Origin: Paenibacillaceae bacterium
GTDB taxonomy: Bacteria; Bacillota; Bacilli; Paenibacillales; NBRC-103111
Length of the DNA: 64,000 nt
Reading direction: 5' to 3'
Assembly: GCA_029256185.1 (NCBI GenBank)
Contig: JAQSYI010000029.1
Coordinates: forward strand, 1-64,000
Part shown: positions 34,665 to 44,666 of the stretch, one piece after another
How the letters are laid out: every line of letters begins with the position of its first letter
Numbering within the stretch: the first letter of the stretch is position 1
Position numbers and translations under genes: made by a program
Notes under the pieces: generated by a model
Database searches by the model: none
What the model was told of the DNA's origin: nothing
The model's input: the letters and a program-made list of their open reading frames with translations, nothing else

Positions 34665-36341
34665 ATGAAAAAAACAGTATTCTTCTTATTGACGCTTGGC
34701 ATAACGGCGACACTTGCTGCCTGCTCCGGCCAGGAGAGCGGCAGCACTCCGGAACCGGCTCAGTCACAAGGGCAGCCTGCTGTGGAGAAGCCGCGGGGCA
34801 AGCTGACAGCAGCCATATATGACCGGGGCAATGTGCCGGCTTCCGAAGGTACGGCAACCAACAACCGCTGGTTAAGATGGATCAAGGAGAATGCTCCCGT
34901 TGATCCCGAATTCATCGCCATTCCCCGCTGGGAATCGGTGCAGAAGTACAATACCCTGTTTGCTTCCAACAGTGCTCCCGACCTGATTATGGAATATGAT
35001 CGGGCCTACCGGAACCAGCTGTACAGCCAGAAGCAACTGCTGCCGTTGGATGAGCTGATTGACAAGCACAGCACAGAGTACAAGGCGCTGCTGGAGAAGT
35101 ATCCGGCGCTGCGCAAGATCGGCACGATGCCCGACGGAAAATTGTATGAGGTGGGCCTGATTCTCGGGAACGCTCCCGGTATCAACCACCAGCTCTGGAT
35201 TCGCAAGGACTGGCTGGACGCCTTGAATCTGGGGCTGCCCGCCACAGCGGAGGAATTGTATAAGGTGGCCGAGGCGTTTGCCAAGCAGGACCCGGACAAG
35301 AACGGCAAAGCGGATACCTATGGCATCAACATCAGCTTTGTAGGCGGAATGATTGTGGATTTCATGTTTGGCAATGTATTTACCATCTACGACAAATCCC
35401 CCTGGGTGCTGGATGATAGCGGGAATCTGGTTCATGACTGGGAACGCAAGGCGGCCTCCATCACCTTCAAAAAACGCTTGTACGACAACGGAATAGTGGA
35501 TAAAGACTTCCTTACCGACGGCAAGGGCGACAGGGCCAAGCAAGATTTCATCAACGGCAAGCTGGGCATGTTCGGCTCCAACGGATCGGATCTCAGCGCC
35601 TTCCGGGCCTTCAAGGAAATGAACCCTCAGGGGGAGCTGGTGGCCTTGGCTTTGCCCGAGACGGAATTCGGCTCCTTCAGCCCGGTGGTAAGCGCTCCCT
35701 TCTCCACCTACGGCGTTGTCAACGCCAAGGCCAAGGACCCGGAGGCCGTTATCCGTTATCTGGATTTTCTGCATAAGCAAACAACCAGCAATGTGCTGAG
35801 AAACGGCTTCGAGGGTGAGCACTACACTCTGGATGACAGGGGCTGCCCGACAGACATTGATGCGGCCAAGAACAATACGGAGCGGGTCTATGCTCCCGAT
35901 ATTGCCGCGCTGGCGCCGCTTACCGAGCAATTCCAGCAGTGCGACGCCATCCGCAATCCTCCCGCTCCCAAGAATCCCACGCCCAAGGATGAGGCGGAGT
36001 ACAAGCTGCAGAAGGAATTTGCCCAGTTGATCCTGTCAGCGGACAAAGCCTATGTGGACCCGGAGCGTCCCATGGCGGGAGTGATTCCGGCCAGCTTCCT
36101 GCCCAGCATGCCCCAGGATCTTCAGATTAATCAGACCAACGGCTATAAGGCGGTTCTGGATTTCCTGCAGAAATCCATTGTGAGCGGCAGCTCCTATTCG
36201 GTGGAGAAGGCTGTTGAGGATGCCAGGAATGCGTGGAAGATGTCCAACGGGAGCAAGATTGACGAGTGGTATGAGGAATGGTACCGGAGCAATAAGGATA
36301 CCGCCGTGCTGGTGAAGGACTTGTATACCGCCTTGAAGTAG
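34665..36341 (+). CDS. Extracellular solute-binding lipoprotein, LplA type (module B)
   Basis: A 558-residue lipoprotein. Lipobox LAAC (cysteine about residue 20) is followed by a Ser/Pro/Gln-rich tether. The family 1 binding fold shows LWIRKDWLDALNLG (about 177-190) and a calcium-like DPDKNGKADTYG loop (about 208-219) also common in this subfamily. It carries an oligosaccharide to the two upstream permeases. A long spacing (about 11 bases) from GGGGGGA to the ATG suggests modest translation, unusual for a binding protein. Confidence 0.92.
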   Translation: MKKTVFFLLTLGITATLAACSGQESGSTPEPAQSQGQPAVEKPRGKLTAAIYDRGNVPASEGTATNNRWLRWIKENAPVDPEFIAIPRWESVQKYNTLFASNSAPDLIMEYDRAYRNQLYSQKQLLPLDELIDKHSTEYKALLEKYPALRKIGTMPDGKLYEVGLILGNAPGINHQLWIRKDWLDALNLGLPATAEELYKVAEAFAKQDPDKNGKADTYGINISFVGGMIVDFMFGNVFTIYDKSPWVLDDSGNLVHDWERKAASITFKKRLYDNGIVDKDFLTDGKGDRAKQDFINGKLGMFGSNGSDLSAFRAFKEMNPQGELVALALPETEFGSFSPVVSAPFSTYGVVNAKAKDPEAVIRYLDFLHKQTTSNVLRNGFEGEHYTLDDRGCPTDIDAAKNNTERVYAPDIAALAPLTEQFQQCDAIRNPPAPKNPTPKDEAEYKLQKEFAQLILSADKAYVDPERPMAGVIPASFLPSMPQDLQINQTNGYKAVLDFLQKSIVSGSSYSVEKAVEDARNAWKMSNGSKIDEWYEEWYRSNKDTAVLVKDLYTALK

Positions 36342-36402
36342 CTGACGCTTTTATGGTGCGGAAATCCGTACACTTGCCGGCCGGAAAAAGGGGAGTGTAG
36401 CG

Positions 36403-38577
36403 ATGAACAAAAAATGGTATTCCCGGCTTCTTCTGTCCTATCTGCCCCTTTTTTCGGTTGCGATGATTGTGCTGATCATGATCTTCTATGTCTTGTTAAA
36501 CGCATACGCCCGCCAGGAGATGGATAAGGTCAACCGGGTATACACCGGATATGTGCGGGATGCCCTGGACACCTCGCTTGTTTCGATGGAGCGCACCATT
36601 ACCCAGGAATTTCTGACCAATACCCATTTGCAGGCGTATTTTGAGTCCAACATGGTGATGGATTCGTTCCAAAGCTACGAGGCTTACCGGGCCCTGACCG
36701 ATTTGGTTGCCATGAATGATTTTATTCACTCCATTTATCTGTACCGGAGATTCGACGGGCAGGTACTGACCCATATTATGAACATGCCCATCGAACAATT
36801 CTCGGACCGTGCTTTTATTGAGAGGCATCTTGACACAGGCTTCGAGGGGTGGACCGATCCCAGAAGCTACAGGGCTTCCGAGCCGTTGACGGCCATATCG
36901 CTGGTCAAGCAGCTGCCCTTTGGCTCCGGCACCCTGGGCCTGCTTGTAGTGAATGTGGAGATTGACAAAATCCAGCAGTTCTTTGTTGAACTGTCCGGAG
37001 CAAATTCCGCCAGCATGTCTCTGATCGCAAGAGACGGGCAGGTCATGGCCGGAGAGAGCACGAAGACCGGAACAGAATTCAGGGCGGCATCGCGGGAAGC
37101 GGGCTGGGATGTCCGCTCCCGCATGGACGGCAAAAACTTGGTCCAGCTTGTATCCTCCCTGCCTCCTGCCTGGCTGACAGCCGGGAGTTTGTTTTTGATC
37201 CTGTGCTTCGCGAGCCTGATCCTGATTACCCGCCGCAACTACAGGCCGGTTGAATACATCCTGGAACGGATTCACTCCTATTCCTCCAGACGGGGCCATC
37301 TGGATGATTTCCAATTTATTGAGTCATCTATCGAAGCGCTGTTGCAGCAATCGCAAGAGTATAAGGAGAAATCGCGGTTTGATCTCTTCTATAAGAAGAA
37401 GCATTATTTTCTGGAATTGCTGGAGGGCAATGTGACGTGGGAAACAGTGGCCGGCCAGCTGGATCCGGCCGTAACCGGCCTGCTTCCTCATGCGGCACAA
37501 TCGTGGTATCTGGTTATGGAGATGGATCAGTACAGCGGATTTGTCAGGCAATACCATGCCGGTGACCAAAATCTGCTGAAATTTGCCTTGTTCTCGATTA
37601 TTAAGGAAATGGCGGAGCTGCAACGGGTCAATGTCTGGCAGGAATGGATCGCCAATCAGCAGATTGCGGTTATCCTGCAATGCAAGGAGCAGCCGGAGGA
37701 GGAAACGGTTCTTGAGTATTGCCATAAATTGCGCTCCTGGGTGGAAACGAACCTGAGCTTCACCGTTACCCTTGCCCTGGGTCCAGCCGTGGAACAATTG
37801 TCGGAAATCCACCACTCCTATCTGGCGGCAATGGAAGCGCTGGACTGCAAGGCCACCGTTGGCTCCAATAGTGTTATTCCGCATACCGCGGTGAAGGAAC
37901 AGCGCAACGGCGAGATATATGACCGGCTGATCAGCATCCGCAGCATGTGCCATATGTTTCGGCTGGGAAAACAAGAAGAGTGGGAGCAGCTCTTCTCGGA
38001 CATATGCGGTACGATTCAGCATGGCACTCACTCCCATAAGGAACTGGTTAATCTTATCAACTTCCTTATCTACCATCTGAATAACGAGATGAATGAACTG
38101 GCGGAGGAGTACGCTAATGCATGGAATGGACATGGTGCCCCCCGCCTGTACAAGGCATTGGATGAATTTGAGACATGGGAGGAGCTGCGCGGTCTCATTC
38201 TCTGTATACTGCAGGATCTGTTTGCCCGTATAGAGACCATACGGGCAAACAACAGCCAGCTTATGGCCGTCCGGGCGGTTAAGGATTATATTTCCCGTCA
38301 TTATGCCGATCCCGGTCTGTCTCTCATCCAGGTCAGCGACGTGGTGAACATGCAGCCTGTCCAGCTCAGCCGGATGTTCAAGGATGAATTCGGCGAGAAG
38401 TTTATAGATTATGTGGCCTCTGTACGTGTGGACCAGGCCAAGCGGCTCCTGCTGTCAACGGATGCCTCCATTCAGGAGATCGGCAGAATGGTGGGGTACC
38501 TCCATTCCTTTTCTTTTATCCGCTTGTTCAAGAAGATAGTCGGGGAAACTCCCGGAGAATTCCGCAAGAAGCAGTGA
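36403..38577 (+). CDS. Membrane-anchored AraC-type regulator (YesS-like) of module B
   Basis: A 724-residue one-component regulator. One membrane helix at about 9-31, an extracellular Cache-like sensor (about 35-255), a second helix (about 262-282), a long cytoplasmic linker, and a C-terminal AraC domain (about 625-722) with VSDVVNMQPVQLSRMFKDEF and IQEIGRMVGYLHSFSFIRLF. It should bind DNA from the membrane when the extracellular part sees its sugar. GGGGAGTG precedes the ATG. It lies 61 bp after the lipoprotein gene and presumably activates this module. Confidence 0.9.
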   Translation: MNKKWYSRLLLSYLPLFSVAMIVLIMIFYVLLNAYARQEMDKVNRVYTGYVRDALDTSLVSMERTITQEFLTNTHLQAYFESNMVMDSFQSYEAYRALTDLVAMNDFIHSIYLYRRFDGQVLTHIMNMPIEQFSDRAFIERHLDTGFEGWTDPRSYRASEPLTAISLVKQLPFGSGTLGLLVVNVEIDKIQQFFVELSGANSASMSLIARDGQVMAGESTKTGTEFRAASREAGWDVRSRMDGKNLVQLVSSLPPAWLTAGSLFLILCFASLILITRRNYRPVEYILERIHSYSSRRGHLDDFQFIESSIEALLQQSQEYKEKSRFDLFYKKKHYFLELLEGNVTWETVAGQLDPAVTGLLPHAAQSWYLVMEMDQYSGFVRQYHAGDQNLLKFALFSIIKEMAELQRVNVWQEWIANQQIAVILQCKEQPEEETVLEYCHKLRSWVETNLSFTVTLALGPAVEQLSEIHHSYLAAMEALDCKATVGSNSVIPHTAVKEQRNGEIYDRLISIRSMCHMFRLGKQEEWEQLFSDICGTIQHGTHSHKELVNLINFLIYHLNNEMNELAEEYANAWNGHGAPRLYKALDEFETWEELRGLILCILQDLFARIETIRANNSQLMAVRAVKDYISRHYADPGLSLIQVSDVVNMQPVQLSRMFKDEFGEKFIDYVASVRVDQAKRLLLSTDASIQEIGRMVGYLHSFSFIRLFKKIVGETPGEFRKKQ

Positions 38578-38676
38578 AGGATATCCATATTGTTGGGCCG
38601 CGGCGACTCCTCATCTGCTTCTCGCTTGTATCGGGCTGCCCATCCGTGTGTGGACACCGCCTCGTCTAAAAAGCTT

Positions 38677-38712
38677 CAGGGAGAAGAAAGGAGCTGTCCC
38701 TTCTTCTCCCTG
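38677..38712. terminator. Hairpin terminator between convergent genes
   Basis: Perfect 12-bp arms CAGGGAGAAGAA (38677-38688) and TTCTTCTCCCTG (38701-38712). On the minus strand it is followed by AAGCTTTTT, so it ends the lipoprotein transcript; on the plus strand there is no T-run, but it may still serve the AraC gene. Confidence 0.8.
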
Positions 38713-38728
38713 ACTGCTCTGATCCTAT

Positions 38729-39346
38729 TTACGGTTTGGCCGGAGCCGGCTCCATCATTTTGCCGGTGCGGGCATCCACCTGTACGACGAACGGCTTATC
38801 CATATCGGGATAATCGACAAGCTCCACGCTCCAGCGGCCGGATGCGGAATCCAGCGCCGCTGACTTCACGGCTCTGGCCATATTCCCTTCCGGAGACGGC
38901 GCCTCCAGCGCGGCCTGCACCACTGCCGCCCGCTTGATCATTCCTTCGGGGATGTTGCCGTCCTCCTCCAGCACAATAATCTTGGACGCCACGGTTTGAG
39001 ACGGGTAGGATTCCAGAATTGGCGACGTACTCTGCGCTTCCACCAGAGAGCCTACCCCAATCTGGTCTGCCGTCTGGGCCTTGCCTGCGCTTGTCTGCAG
39101 GACCGTTTGTTCATTCACTGTATAGGAAATGGCCTCAATATGCTTGTTCCCGTTTTTCTCGATATACGCCGTTATTAACCAGTTGTTCTCCGTCTTCCGG
39201 ATTACTTCCCCGTGGAGAATCCCCACCGGTTGTTCACCGCCATTGGGACTGGAATTCGATCCGGAGCCCTGCTTCGGGCCGCATGCGGTAAGCACTGTGA
39301 CCATACACAAGATTGCTGCAAATGTTGCCCATCCCCATTTTTTCAT
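38729..39346 (-). CDS. Secreted lipoprotein with PepSY-like C-terminal domain
   Basis: A 205-residue lipoprotein. Lipobox LTAC (cysteine about residue 22), then a Gly/Ser/Asn-rich tether. The middle (about 40-130) is a small beta domain (GILHGEVIRKTENNWLITAY, then GSLVEAQST) like YobA/DUF3221-type lipoproteins. The C-terminal 70 residues resemble PepSY: AVVQAALEA, WSVELVDYP and FVVQVDARTGKM. No known catalytic role; such proteins often inhibit or chaperone extracytoplasmic enzymes. It stands alone between module B and the aldo/keto reductase gene, with its own terminator. Confidence 0.72.
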   Translation of the reverse strand: MKKWGWATFAAILCMVTVLTACGPKQGSGSNSSPNGGEQPVGILHGEVIRKTENNWLITAYIEKNGNKHIEAISYTVNEQTVLQTSAGKAQTADQIGVGSLVEAQSTSPILESYPSQTVASKIIVLEEDGNIPEGMIKRAAVVQAALEAPSPEGNMARAVKSAALDSASGRWSVELVDYPDMDKPFVVQVDARTGKMMEPAPAKP

Positions 39347-39424
39347 TCTGCTCAGCTCCTTTATCTATCAGACGCAGCAGTTATGAAAAATGTTTCTTGG
39401 GTAGGGCCGTCTGCCTTAATCCGG

Positions 39425-40366
39425 CTATTCCGCCAGAATGGCTTCAATCCGCTCCAGCACATCCGGACTCAGCGTGACGCCGGAGGCTGCCGCATTCTCA
39501 ACCACCTGCGCCGGACGGCTCGCCCCGATCAGAGCGCTGGACACATTGGGCTGGCGCAAAATCCAGGCCAGGGCCAGCTGGGCCACCGTAATGCCGCTTT
39601 CCTTGGCAACCGCATCCAGCCGCAGCACCTTGCCAATGGCCTCTTCGGTCAGCCTCTGGCGCATGTTGTCCTTCTTGGCGGCGCGGCTGTCCTCGGGGAT
39701 ATCCGTCGGTGAGGTGTACTTTCCGCTCAGCAAGCCCTGGGCCAAGGGGGAGAAGACCACCTGTCCGATGCCGCTGGACTCTCCCAGGGGGATAACATCC
39801 TTCTCAATATACCGGTTAAACATATTATAAATAGGCTGGTTGACTACAATCCGGTCCAGCAGATACTTGTCCGCTGCGGCCAGCGCCTGCGCCATCTGAA
39901 CCGCAGTCCATTCGCTTACGCCTGCGTACAGAATTTTCCCCTGGGTAATCAGGTCGTCGATAGCCCGCAGCGTCTCCTCCACCGGAGTTTCCGGATCATA
40001 GCGGTGGCAGTAGTAGATATCCACATAATCGGTGCCCAGCCGCTTCAGGCTGGCATGGCATTGCTCCAGCACATGCTTGCGGGATAAGCCCCGGTCATTG
40101 GGGCCGTCGCCCATGGGCCAGAATACCTTGGTCGCCAGCACATAGCTTTCCCTGGGATAGCGCCTGAGAGCCTCACCCACCACCTTCTCCGCTTCGCCCC
40201 GCTCGTACACGTTGGCCGTATCGAAGAAATTGATGCCCAATTCATACGCCTGATGAATGGACTGCTCCGCATTTTGCTTCTCCACATAGCCGCCATAGGT
40301 CAGCCAACTGCCCAGACTGATCTCGCTTACCTTCAGTCCGGTGTTTCCCAATCTGCGATATTTCAC
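39425..40366 (-). CDS. Aldo/keto reductase
   Basis: A 313-residue NADPH-dependent oxidoreductase of the aldo/keto reductase barrel family (YghZ/potassium-channel beta-subunit branch). The catalytic tetrad is intact: D49 and Y54 in FFDTANVY, K80 in ATKVFWP and H121 in YYCHRYD. The C-terminal SALIGASRP stretch binds the cofactor phosphate. Cytoplasmic. It is divergent from the arabinose-isomerase-like gene, with a palindromic site between them, so reduction of a sugar aldehyde in the same pathway is possible. An ordinary housekeeping role cannot be excluded. Confidence 0.9.
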   Translation of the reverse strand: MKYRRLGNTGLKVSEISLGSWLTYGGYVEKQNAEQSIHQAYELGINFFDTANVYERGEAEKVVGEALRRYPRESYVLATKVFWPMGDGPNDRGLSRKHVLEQCHASLKRLGTDYVDIYYCHRYDPETPVEETLRAIDDLITQGKILYAGVSEWTAVQMAQALAAADKYLLDRIVVNQPIYNMFNRYIEKDVIPLGESSGIGQVVFSPLAQGLLSGKYTSPTDIPEDSRAAKKDNMRQRLTEEAIGKVLRLDAVAKESGITVAQLALAWILRQPNVSSALIGASRPAQVVENAAASGVTLSPDVLERIEAILAE

Positions 40367-40453
40367 GGATACGCCTCCTTCACTATTTGGACATCTTCTA
40401 TCGTATCGGATTACGGGGGATTTTGAAAGAACTGAATTGATTCTTACTAAGTT

Positions 40454-40469
40454 ACCTTGAGGTAACCGT
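40454..40469. promoter_or_regulatory. Palindromic candidate operator between divergent AKR and isomerase genes
   Basis: GTTACCTTGAGGTAAC, perfect 6-bp arms with a 4-bp centre, in the gap 40367-40660. It is followed by a looser inverted pair, GAACAAGG and CCTGTTC, around 40488-40515. A weak TTGAAA box lies near 40545. I see no gene in this gap. The binding protein is unknown. Confidence 0.4.
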
Positions 40470-40660
40470 AGAGCATCCGGCGGCAGCTGAACAAGGTTTA
40501 CTTTGTACCTGTTCAGGTTTGCTTTTTATCTGTATTCCTGATTGAAACTTCATTACAATCAATACTGTATCAGAATAACCGCTTCCCATTTTATGAATGA
40601 GCGGCCAACCCAATAGTTTATTTTAATCAAGAACATCAGTTAGCTGACAGGGGGATGAAG

Positions 40661-42118
40661 ATGCTGGAAAGATTGAAGACGCGGACGGCCAATGTTGGTT
40701 TTTTTGCAGTAGGCCATGATACGTATTGGCATCAGTTTGAGGGATTGCTGGATAGTCTGATGGGTTATCACGGCATATTGAAGGACATGATCGCAGGCAA
40801 CAGCGTTGTGGTGAAGGATTACGGCATGGTGGATTCCAGCGAGAAGAGCTATGAAGCGCTGGAGCAGATGAAGGCAGACCGGCTGGATGTCATATTCTGC
40901 AATATGGTGACCTATGCCACCTCCTCTACCTTCGCGCCCATTATCCGGGGCATAGATATTCCTGTGGTGCTGGTGGCGCTCCAGCCGCTGGAGGGAATGG
41001 ATTACACCATCGCCAGCACATACATGCAGCTGGAGAATGACAATATCTGCTCCGTTCCCGAGTTTACCAGCGTTGCCGTGCGCATGGGCAAGAAGGTAAG
41101 CGATGTGATCATAGGTACCCTGCGTAATGATGAGGCTGCCGCCGGGGAAATCCGGGAATGGTGCGAAATCGCCAAGGTGCTGCATGATCTGAAGGGAGCC
41201 CGTCTGGGACTCATGGGGCATGTGCTGGAAGCCATGTATGATATGCATGCCGACCCCACGGCCATCTCCGCTGCCTTCGGTGTACATGTGCCGCTTCTGG
41301 AAATAGACGATGCTATCCGTCTGTATCAGACAGTGAGCGAGCAGGAGATTGCGGAGAAACAGCAGCTGATCCTCCGGGAGTTTGACACGCCCGAGCCCAA
41401 GAGTGATCCGGTCACCACCAAGCTGACGGAAGCGGATCTGCGTCAGGCCGCCCATTCGGCAGTGGCTCTGGATAAGCTGGTAGCCGCCTATAATCTCACC
41501 GGACTGGCCTATTATTATGAAGGGCTGGAAGGCTCGCTGCACCGGCAGATTGCCAGCTCCTTCATTGTGGGCAATTCCATTCTGAATGCCCAAGGCGTAC
41601 CCATGTGCGGCGAATACGATATCAAGACCTGCGTAGCCATGCTGATTATGGACCGCCTGGGCATCGGGGGCAGCTTCGCCGAATTCCATCCCTTCGACTT
41701 CCGCGAGGATTTTATCCTGGTGGGCCATGACGGTCCCCATCATATTGCCATCGCCGACGGCCAGCCGGTCTTGCGCAGCCTGCTGAAGTACCACGGCAAG
41801 CCGGGAAGCGGAGCCTCGGTGGAATTCAAGATCAAGGAAGGCCCCATCACCATGCTGGGGATCACCCAGACGGGCAACGGCCGCTTCAAGTTCGTGATCG
41901 GCGAAGGCTTGTCCAAGAAGGGCTCCATCCCCCCTACCGGCAATACCAATACGCGGGGCTTCTTCGAGCCGACCACCAAGGAATTCGTCAAAGCCTGGGT
42001 GCTGGAGGGACCTACTCACCACTTCGCCTTGGGAGTTGGGCATCATGCCCGGACGCTGAAGAAAATCGCCGACGTGCTGGGCATTGAAAGCGTCATTGTG
42101 AAGGGAGACCAGGCATGA
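40661..42118 (+). CDS. L-arabinose isomerase-like protein
   Basis: A 485-residue protein of the L-arabinose/L-fucose isomerase superfamily. These are manganese-dependent cytoplasmic aldose-ketose isomerases. Candidate metal ligands: E287 (YYEGLEG), E318 (CGEYDIKT), H343 (EFHPFDF) and a late His (453 or 454, in PTHHFALGVGHH), matching the E-E-H-H set of AraA. Overall similarity to classical AraA looks low, so the substrate may be another sugar. I chose ATG 40661 because GGGGG is then six bases away; the ATG at 40655 abuts it. Its stop overlaps the next start (ATGA). Confidence 0.78.
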   Translation: MLERLKTRTANVGFFAVGHDTYWHQFEGLLDSLMGYHGILKDMIAGNSVVVKDYGMVDSSEKSYEALEQMKADRLDVIFCNMVTYATSSTFAPIIRGIDIPVVLVALQPLEGMDYTIASTYMQLENDNICSVPEFTSVAVRMGKKVSDVIIGTLRNDEAAAGEIREWCEIAKVLHDLKGARLGLMGHVLEAMYDMHADPTAISAAFGVHVPLLEIDDAIRLYQTVSEQEIAEKQQLILREFDTPEPKSDPVTTKLTEADLRQAAHSAVALDKLVAAYNLTGLAYYYEGLEGSLHRQIASSFIVGNSILNAQGVPMCGEYDIKTCVAMLIMDRLGIGGSFAEFHPFDFREDFILVGHDGPHHIAIADGQPVLRSLLKYHGKPGSGASVEFKIKEGPITMLGITQTGNGRFKFVIGEGLSKKGSIPPTGNTNTRGFFEPTTKEFVKAWVLEGPTHHFALGVGHHARTLKKIADVLGIESVIVKGDQA

Positions 42119-44574
42119 AAACGCTAAAGAACATCACGCTGGAGATGAGCTTAAAACCGTTCAAAAGCATGGAGCCTGCCTTCATCGAGCAGGTGTGCCG
42201 GGAAATGTTCGCACAATGGCAGAGTCTCTTGAAGCATGCGGATCTGGTTTCCGTGATGCTGTGGACTTCAGACGGCTCGGAAATCCTGGAATACAAGGGG
42301 GATGCCGACGAAGAGGTGGAATGGGCCAAGTATATTGGCGGAGCCAATCCCAGGTCTGAGTGGAACCGCAAGAATGACCCGGAAGCGAAGGGTCTTCATA
42401 CCCGCTATTATCTGTATATGGATCACCCTCCCGTACTGACGTACCGGATCCTGCGGGAGATTGTAGATACCATCAAAAGAATCGGAACAGAGCTCACGGG
42501 CAAGCCGGTCCGCGTAGGCGCAACCTTCGATCCGGGACCCGAATTTGCCAAATCGGATTTTAAGTATGTCCGGCACGAAGAGATCTGCATGGGCAACACC
42601 ATGGGCAAAAAAAGCTTCGTATGCTGCTATTCCGTCCTGCACCAGGATTCCTGCCGCTATGCGGGATTTCCGGAAGGCATTCCCGAGGGCACCCCTTTCG
42701 GCACCTTCTTCGGCAGGCAATCCCGCCTGTTCCTGGAGGATCTGGGCTTCGACTATTTGTGGCTGTCCAACGGCTTCGGGTTCGGCACGGAAACCTGGGG
42801 CACAACCGGCGCCTTGTTCGACGGCGAGGCGTTCGACGATTCCAGATTCAATGAGGTCCGCGGCCATATTCTCCATTTCTGGAGACTGTTCCGCGAGGAG
42901 TGCCCTGAGATCCGGGTGGAGACAAGAGGCACCAATCTCACGGCCGGGATCGATCTGTCCACAGACGGCGTTCCCCTTAAGGACATCTATGAAGGGGGCT
43001 TTAACCTGCTGCCTCCTCCCAACTCTCCCTGGGCCGCGCTCGACGGGGACTTCGGTCTGGAACTCGCGGGCTATATGTCCAGAGTGGCGGAATTGCCCGG
43101 TGATTCCGACGAGGATTATCTGTTCCGCTTCTATGTGCATGACCCGTGGTGGATGAACAGCCCATGGCTGGACCGCTACGAGGGACAGCCCCATGATATT
43201 TACCTGCCGCTCGCCATAGCCAGAATCAATCACAAGGGCGATATTCAGGGACCCAATCATCTCAATTTTCTGACCGTCGACAATTCTCTGGGGGAAATGC
43301 CGGACCAGTGTCCCAATGAGCTGATTCCCCATCTGATCAAGGCCTATGAGCATGGGCCGGATGCTGCCGCTCCATTGGTGTGGGTCTACCCCTTCCGGGA
43401 GTATCAGGAGCCGGATGCCACTGGGAGTCTGCGGATTGAGAAGCCCTTCTTCGAGGATTGGTTCATCCGCGGGGCGATTAACAACGGGCTGCCTCTCAGC
43501 ACAGTGGTATCTTCCGCAGTCTTCGCGGAAACAGCAGACAGCAAGCCGGAGCTATACAAGGGCTCCGTCATCGTATCCCCTGTACCGGTTGCGGGAAGCA
43601 AATGGGAAGAGAGCATTGTGGACTGGATCAGCCGGGGAGAGCAGGTGATTCTGTACGGATCCGTCTCCGATGCGGGACGGCCCATTCTGGAGGCGTTGAA
43701 TCTCGCCACAACCTCCGCTCTGGAGGGAGAACTGGAGCTGGCCTTGGAGCTGCCTGCCGATGAGCTGCGCGGGGGTCAGTGGCCGGCCGCCATCATGCAC
43801 CGGGCCAACCTGTCGGACGGCGGCATCGACACCTGCCTCCGGGATGATCGGGACCCTGCCACCACCGTGCTGGCTTACGTCTCCCAAGGCGGCGAGAGGC
43901 GAGTAGCCGCCCTGTGGCGGAACCATCCCGCAGGGGGAGCGGCAGCCTGGCTGCGGGGCACCAATGCCAGCTATTACCGCAAGGGAAGCCATCTGCTGGT
44001 TCCCGATGATGCAAGCAAGTATTTCCCGGCTGAAGGGCTTCTGCGTCTGCTATGGAACCGGTTCGGCACCGAAATCCGGTTTGTGAAGAACGGCCCCTCA
44101 GCCAAGAATCCGGTGGTTATGCTGCACAAGCATCAGGGCGCCTTCTTCTTCTCCGGCTATATGCCGGACACCACCGTTGCCCTGAAACTGAAGTTCCCGC
44201 TGGGAGCACCGCTGCTGATGGGCAGCGAAACCAGGCTGGAGCAGGGATATTCCTGCTATCACATGCCCCGGGCCTGGCATTCCGAATGCAGAGTGTTCGT
44301 GCAGCAGGAGGATGAAACGGCGACCCTGGTCTGCAAGGAAGTCGCTCCCGTCAGCTATGAGATGAGACGGAGAATCCGCGTGACCGGTTTGAACAACGCC
44401 ACGCTGACCATCCTGCCCCAACAGGGGAAAGAACAAGAAACACAGGTGCTGCTGAATTCCGACCATCCCCATATGGTAAGCCAGCCGTTCCAATGGCAGT
44501 GGAAGCAGACGCCTTGGGGGACAGCGATTGAGGCGGTAGGAATAACGGGGACCATCTTGATCTCCAACCCTTAA
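42115..44574 (+). CDS. Uncharacterised 819-residue protein coupled to the isomerase
   Basis: Not recognised. It starts in an ATGA overlap with the isomerase stop, so the two are co-translated. No signal peptide. Residues 1-450 have the feel of a TIM-barrel glycoside hydrolase: VMLWTSDGSEILEY, VGATFDPGPEF, YLWLSNGFGFGTETWG, VETRGTNLTAG and HDPWWMNSPW with many Trp, Asp and Glu near strand ends. Residues 450-620 look alpha/beta (SVVSSAVFAE, VIVSPVPV, VILYGSVSD) like a glutaminase-type domain, and 620-819 are beta-rich. This order resembles GH42/GHL-type enzymes with a trimerisation-like middle domain. An intracellular glycosidase supplying the isomerase is my best guess. E in FGFGTETWG is one catalytic candidate. 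Confidence 0.6.
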   Translation: MKTLKNITLEMSLKPFKSMEPAFIEQVCREMFAQWQSLLKHADLVSVMLWTSDGSEILEYKGDADEEVEWAKYIGGANPRSEWNRKNDPEAKGLHTRYYLYMDHPPVLTYRILREIVDTIKRIGTELTGKPVRVGATFDPGPEFAKSDFKYVRHEEICMGNTMGKKSFVCCYSVLHQDSCRYAGFPEGIPEGTPFGTFFGRQSRLFLEDLGFDYLWLSNGFGFGTETWGTTGALFDGEAFDDSRFNEVRGHILHFWRLFREECPEIRVETRGTNLTAGIDLSTDGVPLKDIYEGGFNLLPPPNSPWAALDGDFGLELAGYMSRVAELPGDSDEDYLFRFYVHDPWWMNSPWLDRYEGQPHDIYLPLAIARINHKGDIQGPNHLNFLTVDNSLGEMPDQCPNELIPHLIKAYEHGPDAAAPLVWVYPFREYQEPDATGSLRIEKPFFEDWFIRGAINNGLPLSTVVSSAVFAETADSKPELYKGSVIVSPVPVAGSKWEESIVDWISRGEQVILYGSVSDAGRPILEALNLATTSALEGELELALELPADELRGGQWPAAIMHRANLSDGGIDTCLRDDRDPATTVLAYVSQGGERRVAALWRNHPAGGAAAWLRGTNASYYRKGSHLLVPDDASKYFPAEGLLRLLWNRFGTEIRFVKNGPSAKNPVVMLHKHQGAFFFSGYMPDTTVALKLKFPLGAPLLMGSETRLEQGYSCYHMPRAWHSECRVFVQQEDETATLVCKEVAPVSYEMRRRIRVTGLNNATLTILPQQGKEQETQVLLNSDHPHMVSQPFQWQWKQTPWGTAIEAVGITGTILISNP

Positions 44575-44621
44575 CAGGCTGATGAGCAGTCGCTGACCAT
44601 TTTTTTGCGACAGCAAGATTG

Positions 44622-44649
44622 GCAACCCATTCTTTCATGAATGGGTTGC
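44622..44649 (+). terminator. Terminator of the isomerase operon
   Basis: Perfect 11-bp arms GCAACCCATTC (44622-44632) and GAATGGGTTGC (44639-44649), loop TTTCAT, followed by TTGCGTTTCACTTT. It lies 47 bp after the stop codon. Confidence 0.75.
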
Positions 44650-44666
44650 TTGCGTTTCACTTTAGG

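Noticed and set aside
40640..42046. 468-codon minus-strand frame over the isomerase gene
   Set aside because: The plus-strand frame has the metal-ligand pattern and coupling to the next gene; the minus frame has neither.
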